This document shows, one piece after another, positions 44,373 to 54,571 of a DNA stretch of 64,000 bases. Source of the stretch: Novisyntrophococcus fermenticellae (GTDB taxonomy: Bacteria > Bacillota > Clostridia > Lachnospirales > Lachnospiraceae); assembly GCF_018866245.1 (NCBI RefSeq), contig NZ_CP076458.1, forward strand, positions 1,240,001 to 1,304,000, in the 5' to 3' direction. A model generated the notes under the pieces. That model was not told the DNA's origin and did not search any database. It was given only the letters and a program-made list of their open reading frames with translations. Numbering within the stretch: the first letter of the stretch is position 1; every line of letters starts with the position of its first letter. The position numbers and the translations under genes were made by a program.

Positions 44373-45506
44373 ATGTATAAAATTTTAAGCGAAGAAGGAA
44401 GAGCAAAGCGAGCCCGGATGGACACGGTACATGGGGTCATCCAGACACCTGTATTCATGAACGTGGGAACAGCTGCTGCAATCAAGGGAGCAGTTTCCAC
44501 CATGGATCTGCAGCAGATCAAGACGCAGGTGGAATTATCCAATACCTATCATCTCCATGTACGTCCGGGAGATGAGGTGGTGAAGAAGATGGGAGGGCTT
44601 CATAAATTCATGGTCTGGGATAAGCCCATTCTCACGGATTCGGGAGGCTTTCAGGTATTTTCACTGGCAGGATTAAGGAGAATTAAGGAAGAAGGTGTAT
44701 ATTTCAATTCGCATATAGACGGAAAGAAGATTTTTATGGGGCCGGAAGAGAGTATGCAGATACAGTCCAATCTGGCATCCACCATTGCTATGGCATTTGA
44801 TGAATGCCCTTCAAGTGTAGCCGACCGCAGTTATGTACAGGCTTCTGTCGACCGGACAGCAAGATGGCTGCAGCGCTGCAAGGATAAGATGACCTGGCTG
44901 AATCGGCAGAAAGATACCATTAACAGACATCAGCTCCTCTTTGGAATCAACCAGGGAGCAATTTATCCGGATATCCGGATTGAACACGCAAAGCGTATCC
45001 GGGAGATGGACCTGGATGGCTATGCTGTGGGAGGTTTGGCCGTAGGGGAAAGCCATGAGGAAATGTATCATATTCTGGATGAAGTGGTACCTTATCTTCC
45101 TAAGGATAAACCTGTTTATCTGATGGGTGTGGGAACACCTGCGAATATTCTGGAAGGCGTGGAACGTGGTGTGGACTTCTTTGATTGTGTATATCCCAGC
45201 AGGAATGGGAGGCATGGACACGTCTATACCAATCAGGGCAAACTGAATCTGTTCAATGCAAAATTTGAACTGGATGCCCGCCCCATCGAAGAGGGCTGCC
45301 AGTGTCCGGCATGCCAACATTATAGCAGGGCTTACATCCGTCATCTGCTGAAAGCGAAAGAGATGCTGGGGATGCGCCTTTGTGTGCTTCATAATCTATA
45401 TTTTTATAATACAATGATGGAAGAAATCAGGGATGCACTGGATGAAGGAAGATTTGCATCCTATAAGCGTAACAAACTGGAAGGCTTCCGTGAGATTCAG
45501 CCATAA
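44373..45506 (+). CDS. tgt: Queuine/preQ1 tRNA-guanine transglycosylase
   Basis: This 377-residue enzyme exchanges guanine-34 of GUN-anticodon tRNAs for preQ1. LTDSGGFQVFSLAGLRRI holds the Asp and substrate-binding residues near residue 90. GGLAVGES and the nucleophile Asp in FFDCVYPSRNGRHGHVYT are near residue 270, and the zinc site CQCPACQHYSRAYIRHLL is near 310. Length is standard. In many Firmicutes tgt lies next to yajC, as here. Confidence 0.96.
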   Translation: MYKILSEEGRAKRARMDTVHGVIQTPVFMNVGTAAAIKGAVSTMDLQQIKTQVELSNTYHLHVRPGDEVVKKMGGLHKFMVWDKPILTDSGGFQVFSLAGLRRIKEEGVYFNSHIDGKKIFMGPEESMQIQSNLASTIAMAFDECPSSVADRSYVQASVDRTARWLQRCKDKMTWLNRQKDTINRHQLLFGINQGAIYPDIRIEHAKRIREMDLDGYAVGGLAVGESHEEMYHILDEVVPYLPKDKPVYLMGVGTPANILEGVERGVDFFDCVYPSRNGRHGHVYTNQGKLNLFNAKFELDARPIEEGCQCPACQHYSRAYIRHLLKAKEMLGMRLCVLHNLYFYNTMMEEIRDALDEGRFASYKRNKLEGFREIQP

Positions 45507-45551
45507 GCTCGATTTCGCTTTGCTGCATCTCGCTTGAGCTAAGCGCCCTAT

Positions 45552-45612
45552 GCACAGAATAAACTTTATCCCTTAGCAAGCAAGCTTGCACAGAATAAAG
45601 TTTATTCTGTGC
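45552..45612. repeat. Repeated GCACAGAATAAA motif with perfect palindrome
   Basis: GCACAGAATAAA occurs at 45552-45563 and 45588-45599; the second copy is followed after one base by its exact complement (45601-45612). It lies between tgt and the yajC promoter and has no U-tract, so it may be a protein-binding site or a small repeat. Confidence 0.45.
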
Positions 45613-45639
45613 GCATGGCTGAATAGTAGCAAAAAAGAC

Positions 45640-45668
45640 TTGCCCAAATGACTGCTTTACGGTATCAT
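45640..45668 (+). promoter_or_regulatory. Promoter of yajC
   Basis: TTGCCC and TATCAT are 17 bases apart, 57 bases before the start codon. Confidence 0.6.
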
Positions 45669-45725
45669 GTGTATAGTGAAAGTGCGGCAAGGCGTACTTG
45701 AGTTATCTGAGAGGAGATACAAGAA

Positions 45726-46058
45726 ATGAACATGATTTTAGCAAACGCAGAAGGCGGAGCTATGGGCGGCGGATTTATGATTGTCTGGATGGTTGCAATT
45801 ATTGCACTGATGTATTTTATGATGATCCGTCCCCAGAAGAAGGAACAAAAGAGAGTTCAGTCTATGCTGAGTGACATGGCAGTAGGAGACGCTGTGGTCA
45901 CCACAGGTGGGTTTTACGGCATTATTATCGACATTACCGAGGAAGATGTAATTGTTGAATTCGGCAATAATAAAAACTGCCGTATCCCTATGAGAAAAGC
46001 AGCGATTGCAGAGGTTGAAAAGCAGTCGGATGCTATTGAATCAAATGATAATAAATAA
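45726..46058 (+). CDS. yajC: Preprotein translocase accessory subunit YajC
   Basis: This 110-residue protein has one N-terminal membrane helix (GGFMIVWMVAIIALMYFMMI), then the diagnostic RPQKKEQKRVQSMLSDMAVGDAVVTTGGFYGII and a cytoplasmic beta domain ending in DVIVEFGNNKNCRIPMRKAAIAEV. YajC associates with SecDF-SecYEG. A GGAGAT site precedes the ATG. An intrinsic terminator follows. Confidence 0.95.
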   Translation: MNMILANAEGGAMGGGFMIVWMVAIIALMYFMMIRPQKKEQKRVQSMLSDMAVGDAVVTTGGFYGIIIDITEEDVIVEFGNNKNCRIPMRKAAIAEVEKQSDAIESNDNK

Positions 46059-46069
46059 TCTTTTACAGG

Positions 46070-46099
46070 ACAGGTCATGGAGTGGCCTGTTTTTGTTTT
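46070..46099 (+). terminator. Terminator of yajC
   Basis: An 8-bp stem (ACAGGTCA with TGGCCTGT, one G-U pair, 5-base loop) is followed by TTTTTGTTTTC, 12 bases after the stop codon. Confidence 0.8.
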
Positions 46100-46155
46100 C
46101 GTAAAAATTTCTCCGGCACGGTACGGTTATGCAGTAAAATACTTTCGGTTTTTAG

Positions 46156-46184
46156 TTGAAAAAAGGATTAATTTGAAGTATGAT
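46156..46184 (+). promoter_or_regulatory. Promoter of leuB-ilvD-ilvB
   Basis: TTGAAA and TATGAT are 17 bases apart, 53 bases before the start codon. No T-box or leader-peptide attenuator fits in so short a leader. Confidence 0.65.
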
Positions 46185-46237
46185 AGATGGAAAACATCTT
46201 ATTTTTTGTGTTATAACCGCAAAAAGGGAGGAAATAT

Positions 46238-47320
46238 ATGAATTATAAAATTGGTTTAATCCATGGTGATGGTATAGGTCCTGAGATCGTGAATGAGGCA
46301 AAGAAAGTTCTGGATGCCGTATCAGATAAGTTTGGGCATACATTCACATATAAAAATCTATTGTTGGGCGGAGCATCTATCGATGTTCATGGTGTGCCGC
46401 TGACAGAAGAGACGGTCATGGATGCGAAAAGCTGTGATGCAGTGCTGATGGGCTCCATCGGAGGTGATGCGGCCACTTCACCCTGGTATCAGCTGGAACC
46501 GGCTAAACGTCCGGAAGCAGGGCTCCTTGCAATCAGAAAGAAATTGAACCTGTTTGCCAATTTAAGACCTGCATATCTTTACGATGAGCTTAAGGGTGCC
46601 TGCCCTTTGAAACAGGAAGTCATAGGAGACGGTTTTCATATGATTATTGTCAGGGAACTGACCGGAGGTCTTTATTTTGGAGAAAAGAAGACTTTTGTGA
46701 AGGATGGAGTGAAGACGGCGGTTGATACCTTGACTTATAATGAAAATGAGATCAGGAGAATTGCCAGACGGGCTTTCGATATTGCCATGAAGCGATGTAA
46801 AAAAGTGACCAGTGTGGATAAGGCCAATGTGCTGGATTCCTCCCGGTTATGGAGAAGCGTGGTGGAGGAGACGGCAAGGGAGTATCCGGAGGTGACTCTC
46901 GAACATATGCTGGTTGACAACTGCGCGATGCAGCTGGTGATGAATCCGGGACAGTTTGATGTAATCCTGACAGAAAATATGTTTGGGGATATCTTATCAG
47001 ACGAAGCCAGTATGGTAACAGGCTCTATCGGTATGCTGTCATCAGCCAGTCTGAATGAGACGAAGTTTGGGTTGTATGAGCCAAGTCACGGCTCTGCTCC
47101 GGATATTGCGGGTAAGAATCTGGCGAATCCCATCGCCACCGTGCTTTCGGCAGCCATGCTGCTGCGGTTTTCCCTGGACTTGGACCAGGAAGCCGATGCG
47201 GTGGAAGCAGCCGTAGAAAAGGTACTGAAAGCGGGATATCGAACCGCGGATATTATGTCAGAAGGTTGTGTGAAGGTATCTACCACTCAGACAGGAGATT
47301 TACTGGCAGAGAACCTGTAA
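46238..47320 (+). CDS. leuB: 3-isopropylmalate dehydrogenase
   Basis: This 360-residue enzyme of leucine synthesis oxidises and decarboxylates 3-isopropylmalate with NAD. The start is [44 protein letters not shown] is near residue 95, the substrate site [13 protein letters not shown] near 140, and the metal-binding [26 protein letters not shown] near 250. [19 protein letters not shown] follows. leuA and leuCD are not nearby. The next gene, ilvD, starts 23 bases later, so this is a mixed branched-chain operon. Confidence 0.95.
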   Translation: MNYKIGLIHGDGIGPEIVNEAKKVLDAVSDKFGHTFTYKNLLLGGASIDVHGVPLTEETVMDAKSCDAVLMGSIGGDAATSPWYQLEPAKRPEAGLLAIRKKLNLFANLRPAYLYDELKGACPLKQEVIGDGFHMIIVRELTGGLYFGEKKTFVKDGVKTAVDTLTYNENEIRRIARRAFDIAMKRCKKVTSVDKANVLDSSRLWRSVVEETAREYPEVTLEHMLVDNCAMQLVMNPGQFDVILTENMFGDILSDEASMVTGSIGMLSSASLNETKFGLYEPSHGSAPDIAGKNLANPIATVLSAAMLLRFSLDLDQEADAVEAAVEKVLKAGYRTADIMSEGCVKVSTTQTGDLLAENL

Positions 47321-47343
47321 CTGAATATAGGAGGAAAATTGAT

Positions 47344-49005
47344 ATGAAAAGTGATGCGGTAACAAAAGGGATGCAGCAGGCACCTCATAGAAGTTTATTT
47401 CATGCATTGGGTATGACACAGGAAGAATTGGACCAGCCACTGGTTGGAATCGTAAGCTCTTACAATGAGATCGTTCCGGGGCATATGAATCTGGATAAGA
47501 TAACAGAAGCGGTGAAAAAGGGTGTTGCCATGGCAGGAGGTACACCGGTTGTATTCCCGGCAATTGCTGTCTGTGATGGTATTGCCATGGGGCATATAGG
47601 GATGAAGTATTCTCTGGTAACCAGAGATTTGATTGCGGATTCCACAGAATGTATGGCTATGGCGCACCAGTTTGATGCACTTGTCATGATTCCGAACTGT
47701 GATAAGAACGTACCGGGTCTTTTGATGGCTGCGGCCAGGATTAATGTCCCGACTGTATTTGTCAGTGGAGGCCCGATGCTTGCGGGACGTGTGAATGGGC
47801 ACAAAACCAGCCTTTCTTCCATGTTTGAGGCAGTAGGTGCTTATACGGCAGGTACGCTGACAGAGGAAGAGGTTACAGAATATGAGTGCAGAACCTGTCC
47901 TACCTGTGGTTCGTGCTCCGGCATGTATACAGCCAACAGTATGAACTGTCTGACTGAGGTACTGGGGATGGGGCTGAAAGGGAACGGAACGATTCCCGCT
48001 GTTTACTCAGACCGTCTGATTCTGGCAAAACATGCCGGTATGCAGGTAATGGAGATGTACAGGAAGAATATACGTCCGAAAGACATCATGAGTGAAGATG
48101 CATTTTTAAACGCTCTGACTGTGGACATGGCTCTTGGCTGTTCTACGAACAGTATGCTTCATCTGCCGGCAATTGCCCATGAGGCAGGTTTTGACTTTGA
48201 TGTCGAACTGGCAAATAAACTCAGTGTCAGGACGCCGAATCTGTGCCATCTGGCACCGGCAGGTTCTACATATATGGAGGACCTGAATGAAGCAGGTGGT
48301 GTTTATGCTGTTATGAATGAGTTGGATAAACTGGGGCTGATTCACAGAGACTGCATTACAGTGACAGGAAAAACCATGGGTGAAAACATAAGGAACTGTG
48401 TAAACAGAAATCCTGAAGTCATTCGCCCGGCTGATAATCCATATAGTACAACAGGAGGGATTGCGGTTTTAAAAGGGAATCTTGCGCCGGAAACGGCAGT
48501 AGTCAAGCGGTCGGCTGTGTGCGAAGAGATGATGGTTCATGAAGGACCGGCCAGGGTATTCGATTGTGAAGAAGATGCGATAGCAGCTATCAAGGGCGGT
48601 AAAATCGTATCAGGTGATGTGGTGGTGATACGGTATGAGGGTCCTAAGGGAGGCCCGGGCATGAGAGAGATGCTGAATCCAACCTCTGCGATTGCCGGTA
48701 TGGGGCTTGGTTCCTCCGTGGCTTTGATCACTGACGGCCGGTTTTCGGGAGCGTCCCGGGGGGCATCCATCGGTCATGTGTGTCCCGAGGCAGCTGTAGG
48801 CGGCCCGATTGCCTTTATAGAAGAGGGAGATTTGATTCAAATAGATATTCCAAATAACAAGCTGAGTGTAGCGGTAAGCGATGAGGAGATGGCAGAGAGG
48901 AAGGCAAAGTGGCAGCCAAGGAAGCCTCAGGTGACGACAGGCTATCTGGCACGCTATGCCAAGATGGTTACAAGCGCTAAACGGGGCGCAGTTTTGGAGT
49001 TATAA
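47344..49005 (+). CDS. ilvD: Dihydroxy-acid dehydratase
   Basis: This 553-residue Fe-S enzyme removes water from 2,3-dihydroxy-isovalerate and its methyl homologue in valine and isoleucine synthesis. Cluster-binding cysteines are in [13 protein letters not shown] near residue 120 and [21 protein letters not shown] near 195, and the C-terminal signature [19 protein letters not shown] is near 470. The start at 47344 follows AGGAGG. A longer upstream frame overlaps leuB and is not likely used. Confidence 0.96.
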   Translation: MKSDAVTKGMQQAPHRSLFHALGMTQEELDQPLVGIVSSYNEIVPGHMNLDKITEAVKKGVAMAGGTPVVFPAIAVCDGIAMGHIGMKYSLVTRDLIADSTECMAMAHQFDALVMIPNCDKNVPGLLMAAARINVPTVFVSGGPMLAGRVNGHKTSLSSMFEAVGAYTAGTLTEEEVTEYECRTCPTCGSCSGMYTANSMNCLTEVLGMGLKGNGTIPAVYSDRLILAKHAGMQVMEMYRKNIRPKDIMSEDAFLNALTVDMALGCSTNSMLHLPAIAHEAGFDFDVELANKLSVRTPNLCHLAPAGSTYMEDLNEAGGVYAVMNELDKLGLIHRDCITVTGKTMGENIRNCVNRNPEVIRPADNPYSTTGGIAVLKGNLAPETAVVKRSAVCEEMMVHEGPARVFDCEEDAIAAIKGGKIVSGDVVVIRYEGPKGGPGMREMLNPTSAIAGMGLGSSVALITDGRFSGASRGASIGHVCPEAAVGGPIAFIEEGDLIQIDIPNNKLSVAVSDEEMAERKAKWQPRKPQVTTGYLARYAKMVTSAKRGAVLEL

Positions 49006-49026
49006 GCGGAAGGGAGAGAATACACT

Positions 49027-50706
49027 ATGCAAATGACAGGCTCACAGATCATAATAGAGTGTTTGAAAGAACAAGGAGTTGATACGGTATTTGGATATCC
49101 GGGAGGAACCATTTTAAACATCTATGATGAATTATACCGCCATCCGGAAATACATCATATCCTCACATCCCATGAACAGGGAGCATCTCATGCTGCTGAC
49201 GGCTACGCAAGGGCTACCGGAAAAGTGGGTGTCTGTATGGCTACCAGCGGACCTGGTGCAACCAATCTGGTCACAGGAATTGCCACAGCTTATATGGATT
49301 CCGTTCCTCTTGTGGCAATCACGGCGAATGTGGGCAAGGCGTTGCTGGGAAAAGACAGTTTTCAGGAGATTGACATCGCAGGCGTTGCTATGCCGATTAC
49401 AAAGCACAGTACCATTGTAAAAGACATCAGCCAGCTGGCCGGAGTGATTCGGCGTGCATTTATTATTGCAAAGAGCGGAAGACCAGGACCGGTACTTGTA
49501 GATGTGACAAAGGATGTGACGGCTGCAACCTATGAATATGAATATCAGGAACCGGAGCAGGCAGAGCGGGTAACGGATACAATTTGGATATCTGATCTGG
49601 AAAAAGCTGCAAAGCTGATCAACGAATCGAAAAAGCCTTATATTTTTGTCGGAGGAGGTGCATCTATTTCGGGCGCATCAGATGAGGTGCGTGAATTGGC
49701 ACATAAGATAGACGCTCCGGTCTGCGATTCCTTGATGGGAAAAGGTGCATTTGACGGAAATGATGAGTTATATACAGGAATGATAGGGATGCATGGCACC
49801 AAGACAGCAAATCTTGGAGTGACAAAGTGTGATTTGCTGGTGGGAATAGGAGTCAGATTTTCAGACCGGGTAACAGGTGATGCGAGAAAATTCGCCCGGA
49901 ATGCCAAGATCCTGCAATTGGATGTGGATGCTGCCGAGATTAATAAGAACGTGATGGTGGATGCCAGTGTAATAGGAGATGTAAAAGAAATCCTGAAACG
50001 TTTACTTCCGCTGTTAAATGAACAGAAGCATGAAGAGTGGATGCAAAAGGTCATGGATATGAAAGAAAAATATCCATTGAACTATAATCAGAATTTATTG
50101 ACAGGACCCTATGTGATTGAAGAACTTTACCGCATCACAAAGGGAGAGGCTATTGTCGTAACGGATGTTGGGCAGCATCAGATGTGGGCCGCTCAATACT
50201 ATAGCTACAATCGCCCTGGCCAGCTTATTACATCAGGGGGATTGGGCACCATGGGCTATGGTCTTGGTGCGGCTTTGGGAGCCAAGATGGGCAGGCCGGA
50301 GCATCTGGTTGTGAATGTGGCGGGAGATGGTTGTTTCCGTATGAACATGAACGAGATAGCTACCGCCGTGAGAAGTAATATCCCAGTGATTGAACTGGTG
50401 ATCAACAATCATGTACTCGGCATGGTGCGCCAGTGGCAGACATTGTTCTATGACCACCGCTATTCGAATACGATTCTGAATGATAAAGTGGATTTCGTGA
50501 AATTGGCCGAGGCTATGGGAGCAGTGGGAATCCGGGTTACGAAAAAAGAAGAGGTCGCCCCTGCAATCGAGAAGGCAGTTGCTTTGAATGTTCCGGTTGT
50601 GATAGATTGCCAGGTAGACTGTGATGAGAAAGTATTTCCGATGGTCCCGGCAGGAGCACCTATCGAGGATGTTTTTGACGAAAAAGATTTAAAAGATAAA
50701 AAATAA
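49027..50706 (+). CDS. ilvB: Acetolactate synthase large subunit
   Basis: This 559-residue thiamin diphosphate enzyme condenses pyruvate to acetolactate or with 2-oxobutyrate. The N-terminal signature is [15 protein letters not shown] with the catalytic Glu in [17 protein letters not shown]. The thiamin-binding motif [17 protein letters not shown] ... VINNHVLG lies near residue 435. No ilvN/ilvH regulatory subunit gene is adjacent, so either it is elsewhere or the enzyme works alone. It is the last gene of the operon. A new promoter for serC starts four bases after the stop codon. Confidence 0.94.
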   Translation: MQMTGSQIIIECLKEQGVDTVFGYPGGTILNIYDELYRHPEIHHILTSHEQGASHAADGYARATGKVGVCMATSGPGATNLVTGIATAYMDSVPLVAITANVGKALLGKDSFQEIDIAGVAMPITKHSTIVKDISQLAGVIRRAFIIAKSGRPGPVLVDVTKDVTAATYEYEYQEPEQAERVTDTIWISDLEKAAKLINESKKPYIFVGGGASISGASDEVRELAHKIDAPVCDSLMGKGAFDGNDELYTGMIGMHGTKTANLGVTKCDLLVGIGVRFSDRVTGDARKFARNAKILQLDVDAAEINKNVMVDASVIGDVKEILKRLLPLLNEQKHEEWMQKVMDMKEKYPLNYNQNLLTGPYVIEELYRITKGEAIVVTDVGQHQMWAAQYYSYNRPGQLITSGGLGTMGYGLGAALGAKMGRPEHLVVNVAGDGCFRMNMNEIATAVRSNIPVIELVINNHVLGMVRQWQTLFYDHRYSNTILNDKVDFVKLAEAMGAVGIRVTKKEEVAPAIEKAVALNVPVVIDCQVDCDEKVFPMVPAGAPIEDVFDEKDLKDKK

Positions 50707-50710
50707 AAGA

Positions 50711-50739
50711 TTGACAGAAAAATAACAAAGGATTATAGT
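50711..50739 (+). promoter_or_regulatory. Strong promoter of serC-serA
   Basis: A perfect TTGACA (50711-50716) and TATAGT (50734-50739) are 17 bases apart. The transcript would start near 50746, just before a structured leader. Confidence 0.75.
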
Positions 50740-50750
50740 ATATGATACCA

Positions 50751-50805
50751 GGGTCAAAAGGTCATGCGTTTCATGCTTGCATGAAAAAGCATGACTTTAG
50801 GACCC
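50751..50805 (+). other. Nested hairpin in the serC leader
   Basis: GGGTC (50751) pairs with GACCC (50801-50805), enclosing GGTCATGC/GCATGACT, which encloses TTTCATGC/GCATGAAA. The three stacked stems fold the first 60 bases of the transcript. No U-tract follows, so it is not a plain terminator. Function is unknown. Confidence 0.5.
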
Positions 50806-50850
50806 GCCAAAGTGAGCAAAAGGATTGAGAAGAATCAGGAGGATAGGAAA

Positions 50851-51939
50851 GTGAGCAGAGTTTATAATTTTTCCGCAGGTCCGGCCGTGCTGCCGGAAGA
50901 GGTATTAAAAGAAGCCCAGGAGGAGATGCTGGACTATCGTGGAACGGGGATGTCTGTTATGGAGATGAGTCACCGGTCTAAGATGTTTGACAGTATTATT
51001 CAGGAGGCAGAAGCGGATTTACGTGAACTCATGCAGATTCCTTCGAATTATAAAGTATTATTCCTGCAAGGCGGCGCCTCTCTTCAATTTGCAATGGTGC
51101 CTATGAATCTGATGAAAAACAAGGTTGCCGATTATATCGTGACAGGACAGTGGGCAAAGAAAGCATGGCAGGAAGCACAAAAATACGGTAAGGCCAATAA
51201 AATTGCAAGCTCTGAAGACAAAACATACTCCTATATCCCAGACTGCACAGAGCTGCCTGTCAGCCCGGATGCAGATTATGTATACATCTGTGAGAATAAT
51301 ACAATTTACGGAACTAAATATAAAAAGCTGCCGGATACGAAAGGAAAGCTTCTGGTCGCAGATATCTCATCCTGTTTTCTCTCAGAGCCTGTCGATGTGT
51401 CCAGGTACGGAATTCTTTTCGGAGGCGTACAAAAGAATGTAGGTCCCGCAGGCATGGTGATTGCGATTGTCCGTGAGGATCTGATTACTGAGGATGTACT
51501 TCCGGGAACTCCGACCATGATGCAGTATAAGACGCATGCGGATAATGACTCCATGTATAATACGCCAAACTGCTTTTGCATCTACATGTGCGGTAAGGTA
51601 TTCAAGTGGCTGAGGAATATGGGCGGACTTTCGGTTATGAAGCAGCGTAACGAAGAAAAAGCCGCAATTTTGTACGATTACCTGGATTCCAGCAAGATGT
51701 TTAAAGGTACGGTTGTAAAAGAAGACCGGTCCCTGATGAATGTTCCATTTGTAACCGGAGACAAGGAGCTGGATGCAAAATTCGTTGAGGCTGCTTCGGC
51801 AGCGGGTTTTGTGAACTTAAAAGGCCACAGAACGGTGGGAGGTATGCGTGCAAGTATCTACAATGCTATGCCAAAAGAGGGTGTTGAAGCCTTGGTTGCA
51901 TTTATGAAGAAATTTGAAGGGGAGAATGGGAATGTTTAA
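50851..51939 (+). CDS. serC: Phosphoserine aminotransferase
   Basis: This 362-residue enzyme depends on pyridoxal phosphate and makes 3-phosphoserine from 3-phosphohydroxypyruvate and glutamate. It starts VYNFSAGPAVLPEEVLKEAQ, with FLQGGASLQFAMVPMN near residue 75 and the PLP lysine in YGILFGGVQKNVGPAG near 195. HRTVGGMRASIYNAMP is near the end. I take the GTG at 50851 (MSRVYNF...) behind AGGAGG as the start; an upstream in-frame ATG lies inside the leader. serA starts eight bases before its stop. Confidence 0.95.
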   Translation: MSRVYNFSAGPAVLPEEVLKEAQEEMLDYRGTGMSVMEMSHRSKMFDSIIQEAEADLRELMQIPSNYKVLFLQGGASLQFAMVPMNLMKNKVADYIVTGQWAKKAWQEAQKYGKANKIASSEDKTYSYIPDCTELPVSPDADYVYICENNTIYGTKYKKLPDTKGKLLVADISSCFLSEPVDVSRYGILFGGVQKNVGPAGMVIAIVREDLITEDVLPGTPTMMQYKTHADNDSMYNTPNCFCIYMCGKVFKWLRNMGGLSVMKQRNEEKAAILYDYLDSSKMFKGTVVKEDRSLMNVPFVTGDKELDAKFVEAASAAGFVNLKGHRTVGGMRASIYNAMPKEGVEALVAFMKKFEGENGNV

Positions 51940-53095
51940 GTATAATTGTCTGAATCCGATTTCTGAAGTTGGTTTGGTAAATTTCGGCTCTGATTATGAA
52001 GAGACGAAGAACATCGATGATGCTGATGTGGTATTAGTAAGAAGTGCAAGAATGCATGATATGGAGCTGCCGGAGCAGTTAAGTGCCGTGGCAAGAGCCG
52101 GAGCAGGCGTGAATAACATTCCGCTGGAGTTATGTGCGGAACATGGGATCGTGGTGTTTAATACACCAGGGGCCAATGCTAACGGCGTTAAGGAGCTTGT
52201 TCTCGCAGGAATGCTGCTGGCATCCCGTGACATCGTGGGCGGTATTGAATGGGTAGAAAGCCAGAAGGAAAACCCGGATGTGGGAAAACAGGCAGAAAAG
52301 CAGAAGAAACAGTTTTCAGGATGTGAAATCAGCGGTAAGAAGCTGGGAATCATCGGTTTGGGTGCAATCGGACAATTGGTAGCAAATGCGGCAACACATC
52401 TGGGGATGGATGTCTATGGCTATGATCCATACATTTCTGTGGATGCAGCCTGGAATCTTTCCCGTTCCATACATCATATTCAGGCACTAGAAGAAATCTA
52501 CCGTGACTGTGATTATATCACGATACATGTGCCATTGCTGGAAAGCACCAGAAAGATGATCAATAAACAGGCCATAGATATGATGAAGGAAGGGGTTGTT
52601 ATCCTGAATTTTGCCCGTGATCTTCTGGTGGATGAAGATGCATTGGTAGAGGCCTTGCAGTCCCAAAAAGTGAAAAAGTATGTTACTGATTTCGCAAATC
52701 CGACGGTGGCGGGTGCACCGGGTACGCTGGTTACCCCGCATCTGGGAGCATCTACGGAGGAATCGGAGGATAATTGTGCCGTGATGGCAGTGAAGCAGCT
52801 GCGAGACTACATGGAGAATGGAAATATCAGGAATTCAGTTAATTTTCCAAACTGCGATATGGGACGCTGTGGGACCGAAGGACGTGTTGCAATTAACCAT
52901 AGAAATGTAGTTAATATGCTCAGCCAGTTTACAAAGGTTTTGGGCGATGCAGGGGTTAATATTGCGGATTTGACAAATAAAGGAAAAGAAGGATATGCTT
53001 ATACGCTGATAGATCTGGAAAGCCCGGCTACGGCGGAGATAATAGAGGCGCTGGAAGCTGTCGATGGAGTTCTGAAAGTACGGATTGTGAAATAA
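51932..53095 (+). CDS. serA: D-3-phosphoglycerate dehydrogenase with ACT domain
   Basis: This 387-residue enzyme takes the first step of serine synthesis, oxidising 3-phosphoglycerate. GKKLGIIGLGAIGQLVANAATHLGMDV is the NAD fold near residue 135, ILNFARDLLVDEDALVEALQ replaces the common NxARG motif near 230, and the catalytic His is in VTPHLGASTEESEDN near 270. The C-terminal 70 residues form an ACT domain (HRNVVNMLSQFTKVLGDAGVNI), usually the serine-sensing site. The start overlaps serC by eight bases. Confidence 0.94.
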   Translation: MFKYNCLNPISEVGLVNFGSDYEETKNIDDADVVLVRSARMHDMELPEQLSAVARAGAGVNNIPLELCAEHGIVVFNTPGANANGVKELVLAGMLLASRDIVGGIEWVESQKENPDVGKQAEKQKKQFSGCEISGKKLGIIGLGAIGQLVANAATHLGMDVYGYDPYISVDAAWNLSRSIHHIQALEEIYRDCDYITIHVPLLESTRKMINKQAIDMMKEGVVILNFARDLLVDEDALVEALQSQKVKKYVTDFANPTVAGAPGTLVTPHLGASTEESEDNCAVMAVKQLRDYMENGNIRNSVNFPNCDMGRCGTEGRVAINHRNVVNMLSQFTKVLGDAGVNIADLTNKGKEGYAYTLIDLESPATAEIIEALEAVDGVLKVRIVK

Positions 53096-53219
53096 CGGAC
53101 AAGAGAAAGAAACCAGTGCAGGAAAGGGAGACGCCGGCATTCGGCGATGCATGCCTGGCATGTATCACCAATGCCGGTTGTTCTGTATACCAAAGTATGC
53201 AAGAGAAGGAGGTTGTTAG

Positions 53220-54461
53220 ATGGCGGTTATCAGACCATTCAGGGCTTTAAGGCCGAGGGTTGATCTGGCAGAGAAAGTGGCGGCCTTGCCGTACGATGTT
53301 TACAGCAGAAAAGAGGCAAGGGATAAGGTTTCAGGGGATCCATATACCTTCCTTAAGATAGACAGACCGGAAACGCAGTTTGATGTGGAGTGTGATATGT
53401 ATGACCCGGCTGTTTACCGGAAAGCGGATGCGTTGCTGCAGCATATGGAGAAGGAAGGTGCATTTGTCCAGGATGAAAGAGCTTGTTATTATATCTATGA
53501 GCTGGTGATGTGTGGCCGGTCACAGACGGGACTGGTGGCCTGCTCTGCAGTTGATGATTATCTGAATGGTGTAGTTAAAAAGCATGAGAACACCAGAAGA
53601 GAGAAAGAAGAGGATCGCGTGAGGCATGTGGATACCTGCAGTGCACAGACAGGACCGATCTTTTTGGCTTATCGAAGTCAGGTTGAGATAAGACGAATTC
53701 TGAGCGAAGAAAAGAAGAAAGCCCCCATCTGTTCATTTACGGCTGAGGATGGCGTGAGACACAGCGTATGGGTGATTGAGGATGTGGTACATATGGAAAC
53801 TTTGACGAAACTGTTCGGACGGATGGAACACACCTATATTGCAGACGGGCATCATCGGGCGGCTTCGGCAGTTCGGGTTTCCCTGAAAAGAAGAGAAGAA
53901 TATCCTTCTTATACAGGGAAAGAGGAGTTTAACTTTTTCCTTTCTGTTCTATTTCCGGATGATGAATTAAAGGTTATGGATTATAACAGAGTACTGAAGG
54001 ATTTGAATGGATATACAGAAGAGGAGATCCTGGCTAAATTCAAGAAGGTCTGTAAGGTGGAGACAGTGTATGACGGACCATATCATCCAAAGGCAAAGGG
54101 AGAGATGGGCTTTTATCTTGCCGGGAGCTGGTATCGGCTTCAGATGAAGAGTGAAAGCTGTAAAAGCGATCCGGTGGGGGCGCTGGATGTGGCATTTTTA
54201 CAAAGAGAAGTATTAGAGCCCATATTCGGAATAAAAGACGTTAAGACAGATTCCAGAATAGATTTTGTCGGAGGAATCCGCGGGCTTGACGAGCTGGAAC
54301 GTCGGTGTGAAACAGATTCTGTCTGTGCATTTGCCATGTACCCCACATCAATGGAGGAATTATTTGCAGTGGCAGATGCAGATCTTTTGATGCCGCCCAA
54401 GTCAACCTGGTTTGAGCCAAAACTCAGAAGCGGCTTGTTTATCCATAAAATCGAACGATAA
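53220..54461 (+). CDS. DUF1015 family protein
   Basis: This 413-residue protein begins AVIRPFRALRPRVDLAEKVAALPYDVYSR, the DUF1015 signature, with a HENTRREKEEDRVRHVD block near residue 120 and YIADGHHRAASAVR near 215. Members are often found beside serA/serC and have been proposed to act on serine or cysteine metabolites as ADP-dependent kinases. Here the gene follows serA, which supports a link to serine metabolism. The 124-base gap contains a GC-rich inverted repeat but no gene. Confidence 0.88.
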   Translation: MAVIRPFRALRPRVDLAEKVAALPYDVYSRKEARDKVSGDPYTFLKIDRPETQFDVECDMYDPAVYRKADALLQHMEKEGAFVQDERACYYIYELVMCGRSQTGLVACSAVDDYLNGVVKKHENTRREKEEDRVRHVDTCSAQTGPIFLAYRSQVEIRRILSEEKKKAPICSFTAEDGVRHSVWVIEDVVHMETLTKLFGRMEHTYIADGHHRAASAVRVSLKRREEYPSYTGKEEFNFFLSVLFPDDELKVMDYNRVLKDLNGYTEEEILAKFKKVCKVETVYDGPYHPKAKGEMGFYLAGSWYRLQMKSESCKSDPVGALDVAFLQREVLEPIFGIKDVKTDSRIDFVGGIRGLDELERRCETDSVCAFAMYPTSMEELFAVADADLLMPPKSTWFEPKLRSGLFIHKIER

Positions 54462-54571
54462 ACTGCACTTAAGTTTGACTTTTCATATTCTTTCAAAAAT
54501 GATAAAATGAATTCAGGAGTGCGGAGCAATCCACAGTATCATCGGGTTAATAATAACAGAGGGAGGCACAT

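Noticed and set aside
46085..46237. Search for a T-box or leucine attenuator before leuB
   Set aside because: The transcript leader is only about 45 bases and holds neither a T-box sequence nor a terminator.
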